From NCBI RefSeq assembly GCF_000158095.2, contig NZ_CM011002.1, positions 310,001-374,000 of the forward strand: a DNA stretch of 64,000 nucleotides. The letters are read 5' to 3'. The translations under genes and the position numbers were made by a program. Below, piece after piece: positions 45,266 through 54,746 of this stretch (within the stretch, counting starts at the first letter, position 1; each line of letters starts with the position of its first letter). The notes under the pieces were generated by a model. It saw only the letters and a program-made list of their open reading frames with translations. It ran no database searches and had not been told where the DNA came from. This DNA is from Roseibium alexandrii DFL-11 (lineage in GTDB: Bacteria; Pseudomonadota; Alphaproteobacteria; Rhizobiales; Stappiaceae).

Positions 45266-45634
45266 TCAGGCCGTGTGGGGCTGGCAGCGAAAGTAGGGCT
45301 GATAGTCGATGTAACCGCTCATCAGGGTCAGAAAAGCCTGGCACTCGTCCCGCGTCTTAAAACAGGCTGTCCGGGCGACTGGGAAAGGCTCTCCCCAGTT
45401 CGCTGCTCGGCCGCCGGCAAACCCTTTCCAACCGCTGCCCTGGAACGTGCGGCAGTCATACTGAGTTCCAGATACGACCGGAATGCTGCCGCGGTCGGTA
45501 TTATAGGTCGGTGCAAAAAGAATATCTGAAGGCGACTGGATCTGGCAGGCACTTAGGGCGAATGCGAGGGTGCAGACCGCAATGAGCCCTAGTCGGTTTC
45601 CGGCATTTCGAGTTTTACTCACAAAATTCGGCAT
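45266..45634 (-). CDS. Putative lipoprotein, unknown family
   Basis: A 122-residue protein. The N-terminus MPNFVSKTRNAGNRLGLIAV, then CTLAFALSACQIQS, has a lipobox LSAC, so it should be lipid-anchored after cleavage before Cys. The mature part shows a CRTFQGSG region and C-terminal CFKTRDECQAFL, with four or more cysteines. I do not recognise the family. The start ATG has GAGG upstream; a longer reading starts at 45649. It stands alone downstream of the LysR gene on the opposite strand. Confidence 0.7.
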   Translation of the reverse strand: MPNFVSKTRNAGNRLGLIAVCTLAFALSACQIQSPSDILFAPTYNTDRGSIPVVSGTQYDCRTFQGSGWKGFAGGRAANWGEPFPVARTACFKTRDECQAFLTLMSGYIDYQPYFRCQPHTA

Positions 45635-45784
45635 AAAGACCTCTGGCAATCGCGGACGGCATCTCTGTTCAGAGATGTCTTTAAAATCAGAGTTCTGTCG
45701 TACAAAGATCTGATCGAAACGTCAAAAGCTATTGTGGGGGCAAAATCCGATATGACCAGATTGTTGGTTTTCTGAAATGCGGCA

Positions 45785-45813
45785 ACGGACCGATGGTTTT
45801 GCCACCGGTCCGT
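45785..45813 (-). terminator. Hairpin downstream of the acidic protein gene
   Basis: Stem ACGGACCG-TGG/CCA-CCGGTCCGT with one mismatch and a TTTTG loop, 58 bases past the stop of the gene to the right. No T run on that strand, so a rho-dependent or stabilising role is possible. Confidence 0.45.
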
Positions 45814-45870
45814 TCAAGGAAAAGGCAGATCTTCCAGAAGAAATGAATTCTGCGGAGTGGTTCGCTTCTA

Positions 45871-46935
45871 TCAGGTCAGCCAGTCGGACGGCGGAACGTT
45901 GAAGTCGAACGGATTGTCCAGTCCCTGATCCACGTCATCCCAGGCCTGGTAGTGACCGTCTTCCTGCAACTGCAGGAAGATCGCTTCCAGTTGAGCGTTC
46001 AGGATTTCCATACCGCCCCAAGCATCACCCATGCCGGCAGCAAATTTCTGGATCTCGTTGTAGAGCCCGTCCGGAATTTGGTTGAAGTCAATCTGATCCT
46101 GGTCGGAGAACATAAAGAACAGCTCGTCTTCAAACTCGTAAGTCCGCTCGGCGCCGTTCATGTAGACGATTTCGCCTTCAAACATCACCGACAGTGTCAT
46201 TTCATACATGCCGAAATCGTTCAGTTCGAGCTCAATTCCGAGTTCGAAGGCCATTTCGAATTCTTCAATGCCATAATCGAAGGCCTCACCATAGATTTCA
46301 AGCGCCTGCTCGTATCCGAACGCAGTCATGATCGGGTTGCCGTTGGCGTCGAAGGCTTCGGCCTGGATTGTCATCCCGGTTTCGACAGCCATCTCGACAT
46401 AAAGCTCCCGGAAGGCATTGTCGTAGAAACTGCCTTCAAATTCATGCGCAATGCCAGCCTGATACTCCACCGCGACTTCTTGGCCGTTGAAATTGATGGT
46501 CTTGATTTCTGTCGTGCGTTCTTCGGCCAGCGTGAGGATGTTAATCTGTCCGTACTCCGTGGTGTACTTGTAGTTTTCCATCTCGAGGCTGAAGTTAACC
46601 TGTTGCTCGCCGGAGCCTGCCTGGACATCGACCTGGGAACTGAGACCGCCCTGCGGCCCTTCTGCAAGGTCGCCGGTCGGAAGATTGTCTTTACCGTCCA
46701 GATTGTAGGGGTCCAGGTTCAAGAATGGCAGATCGTTGAACTCGACCGGACTGGTCGAAACATCCAATGCGTCCGGCACCGTCCAGCCGAGTTCATCCAG
46801 ATCGGTCATGAAGAGAGCGGTGTTGGTGGTTCCGTTCTGATCACCCGGCGGCCCAGCCGGGACATAGAGGTCTATCGGCATGACTGGCGCGGTGTTGATT
46901 GAAAACGGCAGGGGATGGGTAGGCTGGTAAGTCAT
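45871..46935 (-). CDS. Acidic protein of unknown family (354 residues)
   Basis: I do not recognise this protein. It is rich in Asp/Glu with few Lys/Arg and no signal peptide or membrane segment. The first 90 residues are low in structure with Pro, Asn and Thr (VPAGPPGDQNGTTNTALFMT). From about 110 it turns to Glu-rich alternating text (FSLEMENYKYTTEYGQINIL, FELGIELELNDFGMYEMTLS) that suggests beta structure. ATG with GGAGGAG seven bases upstream (MTYQPTHPLP). Secretion by a C-terminal signal or a calcium-binding role are possible but unproven. It is a single gene in a gene-poor region. Confidence 0.7.
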   Translation of the reverse strand: MTYQPTHPLPFSINTAPVMPIDLYVPAGPPGDQNGTTNTALFMTDLDELGWTVPDALDVSTSPVEFNDLPFLNLDPYNLDGKDNLPTGDLAEGPQGGLSSQVDVQAGSGEQQVNFSLEMENYKYTTEYGQINILTLAEERTTEIKTINFNGQEVAVEYQAGIAHEFEGSFYDNAFRELYVEMAVETGMTIQAEAFDANGNPIMTAFGYEQALEIYGEAFDYGIEEFEMAFELGIELELNDFGMYEMTLSVMFEGEIVYMNGAERTYEFEDELFFMFSDQDQIDFNQIPDGLYNEIQKFAAGMGDAWGGMEILNAQLEAIFLQLQEDGHYQAWDDVDQGLDNPFDFNVPPSDWLT

Positions 46936-47308
46936 TGTTTTGCTCCTCCGCAAGGACCATCGTTTTGGACACTGTTGTCCGGTGGTGACGGTTACGATTT
47001 GGTCGTGATCGGAGAAGATTTCAAATTAAACTGTCGTCATTAAATGCCTGTAATATTTATATTATTCTTTGTAATCTCTAATCTATATTTCGTTATCCGA
47101 ATAAATATTCTGAAGAAATATTGGAGAAGAATTGTTGTTATTTGACCGGAAGGAAAAATACCGGCGCGAGCGGCGCCGGTATGTTTTATAAGTCTTGGAT
47201 GTTGAGCAGAGCATCGGGCGTTTTGTTAGAAGCGCCCAAAGATGCTCGGCTCCTTTCGAAACGATCAGCTTTGGGCGCTCAATCGATTTCGATTAAGCAC
47301 CCGCTGAT
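46936..47308. other. AT-rich intergenic region with two inverted repeats
   Basis: A gap of 373 bases. From 47020 to 47110 the DNA is AT-rich and probably holds the promoter of the acidic protein gene. At 47159-47181 there is a terminator, and at 47231-47241/47269-47279 the inverted repeat AGCGCCCAAAG/CTTTGGGCGCT with a 27-base loop, of unknown role. No supported gene. Confidence 0.6.
47154..47185. terminator. Terminator downstream of the peptide-binding protein gene
   Basis: Stem TACCGGCGC/GCGCCGGTA with a five-base loop. On the minus strand it is followed by TTTTT and on the plus strand by TGTTTT, so it may act both ways. Confidence 0.75.
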
Positions 47309-48901
47309 CTAGTTGACTGTAATCCAGCGCAGCATCAGGAAATTATCGGCCCGCTGGGTCAGATCGACCGTGTCCTTGGAGCCCCACAGCAGAGGCTGGA
47401 TGTGGAGCGGCACGTAGACCACATCGTCGCGAACGGTGAGAGCGATCTCATCCAGCATTTGCTGTCGCATGGCCGGATCAATCTCCCGCTGGATTTGCGG
47501 CAAGAGCGCATCCACCTGCGGATTTGAGTAGCCGCCAAAGTTCCAGCTGCCGAGCTTCTTCTCATCATTTCTCGTGGTGACGAGGAACCGGATTGGGTGT
47601 TCGGCGTCGAAAGTTCCGGGTGACCAACCCAGGAGATACATGTCGAAATTGCCGGAGCGAAGTTCTGGCCAGTAGCTGCGGACCGGCATGGCATTCAACT
47701 CGGCGCGCATGCCTGCCTGCGTCAGCATCGCCGCCATTGCCTTGCACAGCGCTTCATCATTGATATAGCGGTCGTTGGGGCACATCAGTCCGAAAGAGAA
47801 GCCATCCGGATAACCAGCTTCGGCCAGCAAGGCCTTGGCAGCAGCTGGGTCATAGCCAAACCGGTCTGAGGCTGCGGAGCTGTATCCTTTCATTTGCGGG
47901 CTGACGAGTTGCGTTGCCAATTCCGCGCTGCCGCGCATGATCTTGTCGATCATGGCTTCGGTATTGATCGCCATTTGCACCGCTTTGCGAACCCGAACGT
48001 CCTGGAAGGGGTTTTTGCCGGTCGTTTCCTTGGAATACTTCAAGGTGTCGTGGGCGTGCCCGAAGCCGAGCATGATGACCCGGGCTTCAATGCCCTGATG
48101 CAGTTTCAATCCTAGCTGATTGGCGACCCGATTGACGTCTTGAACCGGAACCGGATTGATCAGATCGACTTGACCGGAGAGCAGTCCAGAAACTGCCGTC
48201 GCCGGATTGGCGATTGGCAAGAAGGTGGCCTTGGTGAGATTGTGCTCCTTGGTATCCCACCAACCATCAAACGGTTGCAGCACGGTCTCGACGCCGGGTT
48301 GCCGGCTGACGACCTTGAACGGCCCCGTGCCGTTTGTGTTCAGCGTGGCGTAAGTTTCTGCATCCTTCGCGGGAAGGGCGGCATCATTTGCTTCGGCCCA
48401 ATCCTTGTCGAGGATCATAAAGTTTGCGATGGAATCGGGAAAGATCGGGTCGGGGGCGTGGGTCAGGAAATCGACCGTAAAGTCATCGACGACTTCAACG
48501 CTTTTTACCGGAGCAAACCAGGATGCGGTGTCTGAGGCTTCGGATGAAGCGCGTTGGTAAGAGAACAAGACATCTTCAGCGGTAAACTCAGCTCCATCAT
48601 GAAACTTCACGCCTTTGCGCAAGTTAAAGCGCCATCCGTCCGTTCCGATTGGCTCCCAGCTCTCGGCAAGGGACCCCTCGATGTCCATGGACTTGCCGCG
48701 CCTGACAAGACCTTCATAGACATTATTCAAGAACCCGAGCACCGGTGCGGAGTTGACTGCATGCGGGTCCATTGTCTGCGGATCGGTCGGTGATGACCAG
48801 CGCAGTTCAGCAGCCTGAGTCACCGAGGCAGACGTGAGAAGGGCGGCGGTCAGCGTGAAACTGGCGGTGCGCCGAAGCCATCTGGACGATGTACGGGTCA
48901 T
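47309..48901 (-). CDS. ABC transporter substrate-binding protein, family 5 (peptide/nickel type)
   Basis: Periplasmic binding protein of 530 residues. The signal peptide is MTRTSSRWLRRTASFTLTAA with cleavage after TQA, and the family 5 domain begins ELRWSSPTDPQTMDPHAVNS, followed by NVYEGLVRR and WRFNLRKGVKFHDGAEFTAE. The start ATG has AGGG upstream; the longer reading adds six codons. No permease or ATPase genes are adjacent, so it is an orphan. Likely ligands are oligopeptides or related compounds; the oligopeptidase B gene beside it on the same strand would fit peptide use, but that link is inference. Confidence 0.9.
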   Translation of the reverse strand: MTRTSSRWLRRTASFTLTAALLTSASVTQAAELRWSSPTDPQTMDPHAVNSAPVLGFLNNVYEGLVRRGKSMDIEGSLAESWEPIGTDGWRFNLRKGVKFHDGAEFTAEDVLFSYQRASSEASDTASWFAPVKSVEVVDDFTVDFLTHAPDPIFPDSIANFMILDKDWAEANDAALPAKDAETYATLNTNGTGPFKVVSRQPGVETVLQPFDGWWDTKEHNLTKATFLPIANPATAVSGLLSGQVDLINPVPVQDVNRVANQLGLKLHQGIEARVIMLGFGHAHDTLKYSKETTGKNPFQDVRVRKAVQMAINTEAMIDKIMRGSAELATQLVSPQMKGYSSAASDRFGYDPAAAKALLAEAGYPDGFSFGLMCPNDRYINDEALCKAMAAMLTQAGMRAELNAMPVRSYWPELRSGNFDMYLLGWSPGTFDAEHPIRFLVTTRNDEKKLGSWNFGGYSNPQVDALLPQIQREIDPAMRQQMLDEIALTVRDDVVYVPLHIQPLLWGSKDTVDLTQRADNFLMLRWITVN

Positions 48902-48962
48902 GATATCCCTGCTTGTCATTATGAAGTCACTCCGATCACACTAAGCGACTTCACGGCCAAAG

Positions 48963-48990
48963 AAAAACCGGATCCGTTTCCGGACCCGGT
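48963..48990 (-). terminator. Rho-independent terminator of oligopeptidase B gene
   Basis: A 10-bp stem (ACCGGATCCG and its near-complement, one G-T pair) with a four-base loop, followed by TTTTT on the minus strand; 28 bases past the stop. Confidence 0.82.
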
Positions 48991-49017
48991 AATAGTTTCA
49001 CAAGACTGTGAAGAGGC

Positions 49018-51102
49018 TTACACCTTGCCGGTCACCTGAAGCGCAAAGGCTTGCACGAGGGCGACTTCCTTCAGCCGGTCAAAGCGTCCCGATGCCCCGC
49101 CATGACCTGCGTCCATGTTGGTTTTGAGCATTACGAGACTGTCACCGGTTTTCGTTGCGCGCAGCTTGGCAACCCACTTGGCTGGTTCCCAGTAGGTCAC
49201 ACGCGGATCGGTCAGACCTGCAAGGGCGAAGATCGGCGGGTAGTCCTTGGCTTCGACATTGTCGTAAGGCGAATACGAAGCGATGTACTCATAGGCCGCT
49301 TTGTCGGTGATGGGGTTGCCCCACTCCGGCCATTCCGGCGGGGTGAGGGGCAATGTGTCATCCAGCATGGTTGCCAGCACATCGACAAACGGGACTTCGG
49401 CAACGATGCCGCCGAATTTCTCCGGCGCCATGTTCGAGATCGCACCCATCAGCATACCGCCGGCCGATCCGCCTTGCGCAATGATGTTCTCGTAGCTTGT
49501 GAAGCCTTCCTTGACCAGATGATCAGCCGCCGCGATGAAATCTGTAAAGGTGTTCTTCTTGTTCTCCCGCCGTCCGGCCTTGTACCAGCCGAAGCCTCTT
49601 TCCTTGCCGCCGCGGATATGGGCGATGGCATAGACAAACCCGCGATCGACCAGCGAAAGACTGTTCGTATTGAAGCTGGCAGGGATGGAAATGCCGTAAG
49701 ACCCATAGCCATAGAGCAGGAGTGGGGCCGAGCCGTCCAGCGGTGTGTCTTTCCGGTAGAGAATTGAGACCGGTACCGTTTCGCCGTCAGCCGCCGGTGC
49801 CATCAAGCGCCGGGTGACGTAGTCATCGGCCTTATGGCCGGAGGGCACTTCCTGTTCCTTGCGTAAGGTGCGTTCGCCCGTTGCGACATTGTAGTCGAAC
49901 GTTTGTGACGGCGTCGTCATTGATGAATAGGAAAAGCGGATGGTCTCGGTGTCGAATTCATACCCTCCAGACAATCCCAGCGAATAAGCTTCCTCGTCAA
50001 AGGCGACATAATGTTCGTTGCCGTCTGCAAGGTTGCGGATGACGATCCGCGGCAAGCCATCTTCCCGCTCCAAACGGGTCATGAATGTCTTGTAGACGCA
50101 GTGAGACAGGATCAAACACCCGGCCTTGTGCGGCACCTGATCGCGCCAGTTTTCACGGCCTGGAGTGGCTTTCGGAGCGGTCACGATCTTGAAGTCTTCC
50201 GCGCCGTCGGCGTTGGTCAGGATGTAAAGCGTGTCGCCATGGTCATCGACGGAATACTCGATGCCGGTTTCGCGAGCAGCGATCAGGGCGGGCGCTGTTG
50301 TGGGCTGATCCGCCGGGATCATCCAGATTTCGGATGTCTCGTGATCATGAATGTCGATGACAATCGTGTCGCCGGACTGCGTTTTGCCGACGCCCATAAA
50401 GAAGCCAGGGTCTTTTTCTTCGTAGACGAGCACATCTGTTGCTGTGTCCGTACCAATTTCATGGCGGAACAGTTTGGACGGTCGGTGGTTGGCATCAAGG
50501 CGGATGTAAAAGACATATTTGCTGTCCGCGCAGAAAACACCGCCGCCGCTCGTGTCTTCGATGACATAACCGGTGTCTTTGCCCGTCTCTAGATTGCGGA
50601 ACTGGAGGGAGTAATACTCAGATCCCTTGTCGTCGTAGGCCCAGGCCAACAGCTTATGGTCCGTGGAATGGCTGGCGCCGCCGATCTTGAAATAGGCTTT
50701 GCCGTCGGCTTCCTTGTCACCATCCAGCAAGATAGTCTCTTCACCACCATCGCGCGGTGTTCGGTAGAAGATCGGCTGCTGTCCGCCCGTCTTGTATTTC
50801 AGGCTGTAGGCATAAGGGCCATCAGGGGAGGGAACCGCGCTGTCATCTTCCTTGATGCGGCCTCGCATTTCGGAAAACAACGTTTCCTGCAACGCTTTCG
50901 TCGGCGCCATTTGCGCCTCGTGATAGGTGTTTTCCGCCTCAAGATACGCCCGGATGTCCGCATCTAGCACACTGGGGTCTTTCATGACCTCCTGCCAATT
51001 GTCGGCCCGCAACCAACTGTAGGCGTCTTGCCGGGTAATGCCGTGGGTTTCAATTTGAACGGGGCGCGCTTCAGCGCGTGGAGGGAGCGTGTCGTTTTTC
51101 AT
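49018..51102 (-). CDS. ptrB: Oligopeptidase B (S9 family prolyl oligopeptidase)
   Basis: Serine peptidase of 694 residues, cytoplasmic, cutting after basic residues in short peptides. It has an N-terminal beta-propeller (about 60-420) and a C-terminal alpha/beta hydrolase with nucleophile in GGSAGGMLMG, Asp in GLTDPRVTYWEP and His in DAGHGGASGRF. The stretch GFGWYKAGRRENKKNTFTDF is typical. Length and start (MKNDTLPPRAEARPVQ) match the family. It precedes the orphan peptide-binding protein on the same strand, with its own terminator. Confidence 0.94.
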   Translation of the reverse strand: MKNDTLPPRAEARPVQIETHGITRQDAYSWLRADNWQEVMKDPSVLDADIRAYLEAENTYHEAQMAPTKALQETLFSEMRGRIKEDDSAVPSPDGPYAYSLKYKTGGQQPIFYRTPRDGGEETILLDGDKEADGKAYFKIGGASHSTDHKLLAWAYDDKGSEYYSLQFRNLETGKDTGYVIEDTSGGGVFCADSKYVFYIRLDANHRPSKLFRHEIGTDTATDVLVYEEKDPGFFMGVGKTQSGDTIVIDIHDHETSEIWMIPADQPTTAPALIAARETGIEYSVDDHGDTLYILTNADGAEDFKIVTAPKATPGRENWRDQVPHKAGCLILSHCVYKTFMTRLEREDGLPRIVIRNLADGNEHYVAFDEEAYSLGLSGGYEFDTETIRFSYSSMTTPSQTFDYNVATGERTLRKEQEVPSGHKADDYVTRRLMAPAADGETVPVSILYRKDTPLDGSAPLLLYGYGSYGISIPASFNTNSLSLVDRGFVYAIAHIRGGKERGFGWYKAGRRENKKNTFTDFIAAADHLVKEGFTSYENIIAQGGSAGGMLMGAISNMAPEKFGGIVAEVPFVDVLATMLDDTLPLTPPEWPEWGNPITDKAAYEYIASYSPYDNVEAKDYPPIFALAGLTDPRVTYWEPAKWVAKLRATKTGDSLVMLKTNMDAGHGGASGRFDRLKEVALVQAFALQVTGKV

Positions 51103-51170
51103 GAAATCGGAGGTAAGGTGTTTGCCCGGTCAAGGCAAGGGCGATCAAGCGTGGCCTATGTCCTGTCACA

Positions 51171-52148
51171 TCACCTGTGTTTTACGCGATCGGGAAACGC
51201 ACTCAGATCGAGCCTGTCCGCCACTGGGCTCGTTTTTCCGATGAAGAGGATCGACTCGTTTGCCTTGATCTCGTTGATTGAAATTTCTGAGGGAGATTTG
51301 CCGTTCAGCAGTATTTCTGCCGCCAACTCCGCAGCAGCCTCGCCGCGCTGCCAATACGCTTCGCCAAAGGCCAAAGAAACACCATGGTCCACCAGCGCCG
51401 GGGACGCTGTCACACTCACGATGTTTGGCGGCAATATTTGCTTCAAAAGATAAGCTTTCTGTACGAACGATGATGTCGAGGTGACATAGACAACATCTGC
51501 GGCTTCCAGCTGTGACCTCATCAGTTCCACATGCAATTCGGCATCTTCCACATCGGGAATGAACCGCACACGCAGTGTTTGTTTTTCCAAGACATCCGCG
51601 ACATTTGTGACCTTATCGGCTTCTGTGGTGGAGTTGGGTTCTCTCGGATCGAACAACACCGCTATGGTTTCATACGGGTAGACCTGCTCCAGCAACTGCA
51701 AGATGACTTCTGCGGAGAGGGATTGTTTGACGCCCGTCGCGCCGCGCGTTGGCATATGCATCGACAGCGTGATGTTATTGCCGATTGGGTCTGACACGAT
51801 GTTAAAAACCACCGGAACATTGCCCACTCCGAAATTCAGAAGGGTGTTCGTTGCAGATGTGCCAAAGGTGTAAATAAGGCCTCTCTTTTCAAGTTCGGAC
51901 CGATTGGCCCTCAAGAAGCCTGCAAGATTGGTTTCACTCCGCCCAGCATCGAAATGATGATACTTCGCACTAATTCCAAGCTCGCTCAGGCGTGACAAAA
52001 AACCTTGTTCGGCGGGGGTCATTCCACGCCACGTGATTATCTGGATGTCCTGTTGATCAGAGGTGGAAGCCCCGCCGCCAGGGAACGCCAAGCATAGGAA
52101 CGACGCCATCAGTAATAATGTCAGGGTCTTTTCGATGATCTGAAACAC
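51171..52148 (-). CDS. ABC transporter substrate-binding protein (ABC_sub_bind family)
   Basis: Periplasmic protein of 325 residues with signal segment TLTLLLMASFLCLAFPGGGA and a two-lobed fold of the ABC_sub_bind (PF04392) type: GLIYTFGTSATNTLLNF, VPVVFNIVSDPIGN, TGVKQSLSAEVILQLLEQVY, then SVTASPALVDHGVSLAFGEA and the Gly-rich YWQRGEAAAELAAEILLNGK. Such proteins usually occur with permease and ATPase genes, which are absent here. The ligand is unknown. It ends about 70 bases before the oligopeptidase B start. Confidence 0.87.
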   Translation of the reverse strand: MFQIIEKTLTLLLMASFLCLAFPGGGASTSDQQDIQIITWRGMTPAEQGFLSRLSELGISAKYHHFDAGRSETNLAGFLRANRSELEKRGLIYTFGTSATNTLLNFGVGNVPVVFNIVSDPIGNNITLSMHMPTRGATGVKQSLSAEVILQLLEQVYPYETIAVLFDPREPNSTTEADKVTNVADVLEKQTLRVRFIPDVEDAELHVELMRSQLEAADVVYVTSTSSFVQKAYLLKQILPPNIVSVTASPALVDHGVSLAFGEAYWQRGEAAAELAAEILLNGKSPSEISINEIKANESILFIGKTSPVADRLDLSAFPDRVKHR

Positions 52149-52403
52149 GTTGTCCCGCTTGTCAGATAGCCATCAAGGTTTTGATCGGGTGTATGCATGT
52201 TGTTGGCGCAATCCTATTTCACAAAGTCTTATGAATCCATTTCATTAAACTTAGCTTTTTGCGACTTATGTCTCTGAAATATTAGGTATATTTGCCGATA
52301 AGAGTTATGTTAATGGACCCGGCATTCAAATTTGGGTCTTAGAATTCCGGCCCTGATAGGTCGGCGCACTCAATTGAGGGGGCATCTGAAACTGTTGAAC
52401 AGT

Positions 52404-53636
52404 TCAGACAGCCGCTGCGAGGCGACGCTTACCCTTCATCAGAATGAAAATCATGATGGTGATGTTGAGGAAGTTCCAGGCGATGCCATTCAAAAACGCC
52501 GCCTGATAGGAGCCTGTCAGGTCGTAGATCCAGCCGGACAGCCATCCTCCAAGTGCCATGCCGAGAATGGTCCCCATGATGACGAGCCCGACTCGTTGTC
52601 CGGCCTCACGGGCAGGAAGGTATTCGCGGACAATTACGGCATAGCTCGGGACGATCCCGCCCTGGCTCAGTCCGAAGATCAGGGACACCAGGTAAAGGGA
52701 TGCAAGACCGTTGAAGGGAATGAACAGGAATAGCGCAGCACATTGCAGGACCGCGCCGATCAGGAGGGTTCGTACGCCTCCGATCTTGTCGGCCAAAACG
52801 CCCGACACCAGCCGACTGGCGACCCCTGCGGCTGTCATTATCGCGATCATATCTGCGCCCGGCGCAACACCGTATCCAAGGTCGACACAGTAAGCGACGA
52901 TGTGCACTTGCGGCATGGCCATAGCGACACAACATCCCAACGCGGCCACAAACAGCAGCATCTGAAGCGCTCGCGGTGACAGTCCAGCAGAAGCCTGGTG
53001 GAAACCAGTGGGAGCAGGAGATGCGCTATACGCCGTTTCTGGTGGCCGTCTGCGCAGCGCCAAAGCGAGCGGGACCATGGTGACGAGACATATGAAAGCG
53101 ATAAGCAAGTAGGTGTCGCGCCAGTCTCCCGTGCCAAGGTTCCATTTGATCAAGGAGGGCCAAAGCACGCCGGCCAGATAGTTTCCGCAGGCCGCACAGG
53201 CAACGGCCAAACCACGCCGTTTGACAAACCAGTGAGAAACGTCGGCGACAAGCGGGCCGAAGGTTGCCGAGGTTCCTAAGCCAATGAGCACCCCTTGTGC
53301 GAGCGAAAACACCCAGATGTTTGGCGCGACAGCAGCGAGTGCGAAACCTGCGCCGAGACTAACGGCCGAAGCGATGACCGGCAGGACAATGCCGTACCTG
53401 TCAACAACACGTCCAAGCAAATAGTTGCCGAGACCAAAGCCGATCATGGTCAGAGTGTAGGGGAGAGCTGATCCGGCCCGATCAATGCCGAAGTCGGCTT
53501 GAACCGCGGGCATGATGATCACCACCGCCCACATTCCTGCACCACCAAGCGTGCTCAGAAGGATCGAGATAGCCAGGCGGAACCAGGCGTATGACCCATC
53601 AGGCGCAAAAGGATCGTTTGTGGCAGTGGCGGACAT
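52404..53636 (-). CDS. MFS transporter (monocarboxylate/OFA-like)
   Basis: Inner-membrane transporter of 410 residues with about 12 hydrophobic segments. N-terminal GGAGMWAVVIIMPAVQADFG and RVVDRYGIVLPVIASAVSLG hint at the RhmT/OFA/monocarboxylate branch, and the central loop with ALRRRPPETAY separates two halves. Start: the ATG after a TTG. Substrate unknown, likely a small organic anion. A single gene with no partner. Confidence 0.87.
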   Translation of the reverse strand: MSATATNDPFAPDGSYAWFRLAISILLSTLGGAGMWAVVIIMPAVQADFGIDRAGSALPYTLTMIGFGLGNYLLGRVVDRYGIVLPVIASAVSLGAGFALAAVAPNIWVFSLAQGVLIGLGTSATFGPLVADVSHWFVKRRGLAVACAACGNYLAGVLWPSLIKWNLGTGDWRDTYLLIAFICLVTMVPLALALRRRPPETAYSASPAPTGFHQASAGLSPRALQMLLFVAALGCCVAMAMPQVHIVAYCVDLGYGVAPGADMIAIMTAAGVASRLVSGVLADKIGGVRTLLIGAVLQCAALFLFIPFNGLASLYLVSLIFGLSQGGIVPSYAVIVREYLPAREAGQRVGLVIMGTILGMALGGWLSGWIYDLTGSYQAAFLNGIAWNFLNITIMIFILMKGKRRLAAAV

Positions 53637-53761
53637 CGGCAATTCTCAAGGAAAACTTGCCGGAATGACTAACAGGTCAGGGCTTTTGCGGCCAATGAAT
53701 ATCCTTGAAGCGATCGACAAGCAGCGTGAATGGATCCCGGAACTGTTTTGGCTTTAAGGTG

Positions 53762-54625
53762 TCACCCAGCGTTGATATCGCTTGCGCACATTTGTGTCCG
53801 CTGGCCGTTTTCAAGCTCAAACGCAGCACAATCCGCTTCTGTTTGTGCGCGAGGGACATGCCGCGCGACCGGAGCTGCGAGCGCTTTCTGTCCCAAACTC
53901 TCGATTTTGCCATCCTTGTATCCGACGATGTGCAGGATCTTGCGATTGTTGGACGGCAGGATGACGTAGGGCAGGGCTTGAGCATCGGCGTAGACTGTCG
54001 CGCTCAGGTTTTGCTCTCGTGCGCCGATCTTGTGATTGGAAAATCCACGGAGCGCGTGTGTCAGTTTCAGTTTGTTTCCTTGCCAGCGTGCGATTTGCAA
54101 AGTTCCGCCAATGTGCGGCGTTTCGACGAACGCAATCTGCTTTTGTCCGGTCCCGAGATAATCCGCGATCCCGGCAATGTTGAGCCAGCGGTTCGTCCGG
54201 CCGATGGACCGGGAACTTGCAAGTTCAACCAATTGATCGCCTTGAAGTCCATAAATGGCCACACTCGCGCCAGCAGACAGGAAGGCACGGATGGTGACGA
54301 TCTCCGGTTGGCCGTCGCCGTTGAGATCAACAATGCGCGGCGTGCGATCTTCAAACACCTGGTCTTGTGGCAGGATCACAGCGTAGGCTTTCCCGCCGAC
54401 TTTGAGATGCAGCGATCCGCCCTCAATCCCGTCGCCCAAAATCGCATGACCATAGCGGTCTGTCGGGGTGCCGTACCAAGCGACATAGGTCGTTCCATTG
54501 TGACGAAGTTTTGCAACGTCTCCGTCCGGCAACCGGTCCTGTGCTGCAGCGCTATCCTTCATTGCCAGGGCGCCAATCAGCACCGCTGGCAACATCAACA
54601 GTTTCAAGCAAGCCGTCACCGTCAT
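53762..54625 (-). CDS. Periplasmic FG-GAP/VCBS-like repeat protein
   Basis: Protein of 287 residues. Signal peptide MTVTACLKLLMLPAVLIGAL ends SAAAQD. The mature part has IVDLNGDGQPEIVTI, a calcium-binding-type motif as in FG-GAP/VCBS repeat proteins, and similar beta-rich text (WLNIAGIADYLGTGQKQIAF). A much longer in-frame reading to 55015 has no coding character before this ATG; AAGGGA seven bases upstream fixes the start. Function unknown; a structural or binding role in the envelope is likely. Confidence 0.8.
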   Translation of the reverse strand: MTVTACLKLLMLPAVLIGALAMKDSAAAQDRLPDGDVAKLRHNGTTYVAWYGTPTDRYGHAILGDGIEGGSLHLKVGGKAYAVILPQDQVFEDRTPRIVDLNGDGQPEIVTIRAFLSAGASVAIYGLQGDQLVELASSRSIGRTNRWLNIAGIADYLGTGQKQIAFVETPHIGGTLQIARWQGNKLKLTHALRGFSNHKIGAREQNLSATVYADAQALPYVILPSNNRKILHIVGYKDGKIESLGQKALAAPVARHVPRAQTEADCAAFELENGQRTQMCASDINAG

Positions 54626-54746
54626 CCACGTATCCCTTGAGAGGCAAAAAAAGCCGCTGACCAGCGGAGCCAAGCCGTGCGGTTCCATTTTCCTGACGGT
54701 ACTCACGTGCGGATTTTTGTGGGGTAAAACCTGCGTTACGCGCAGT

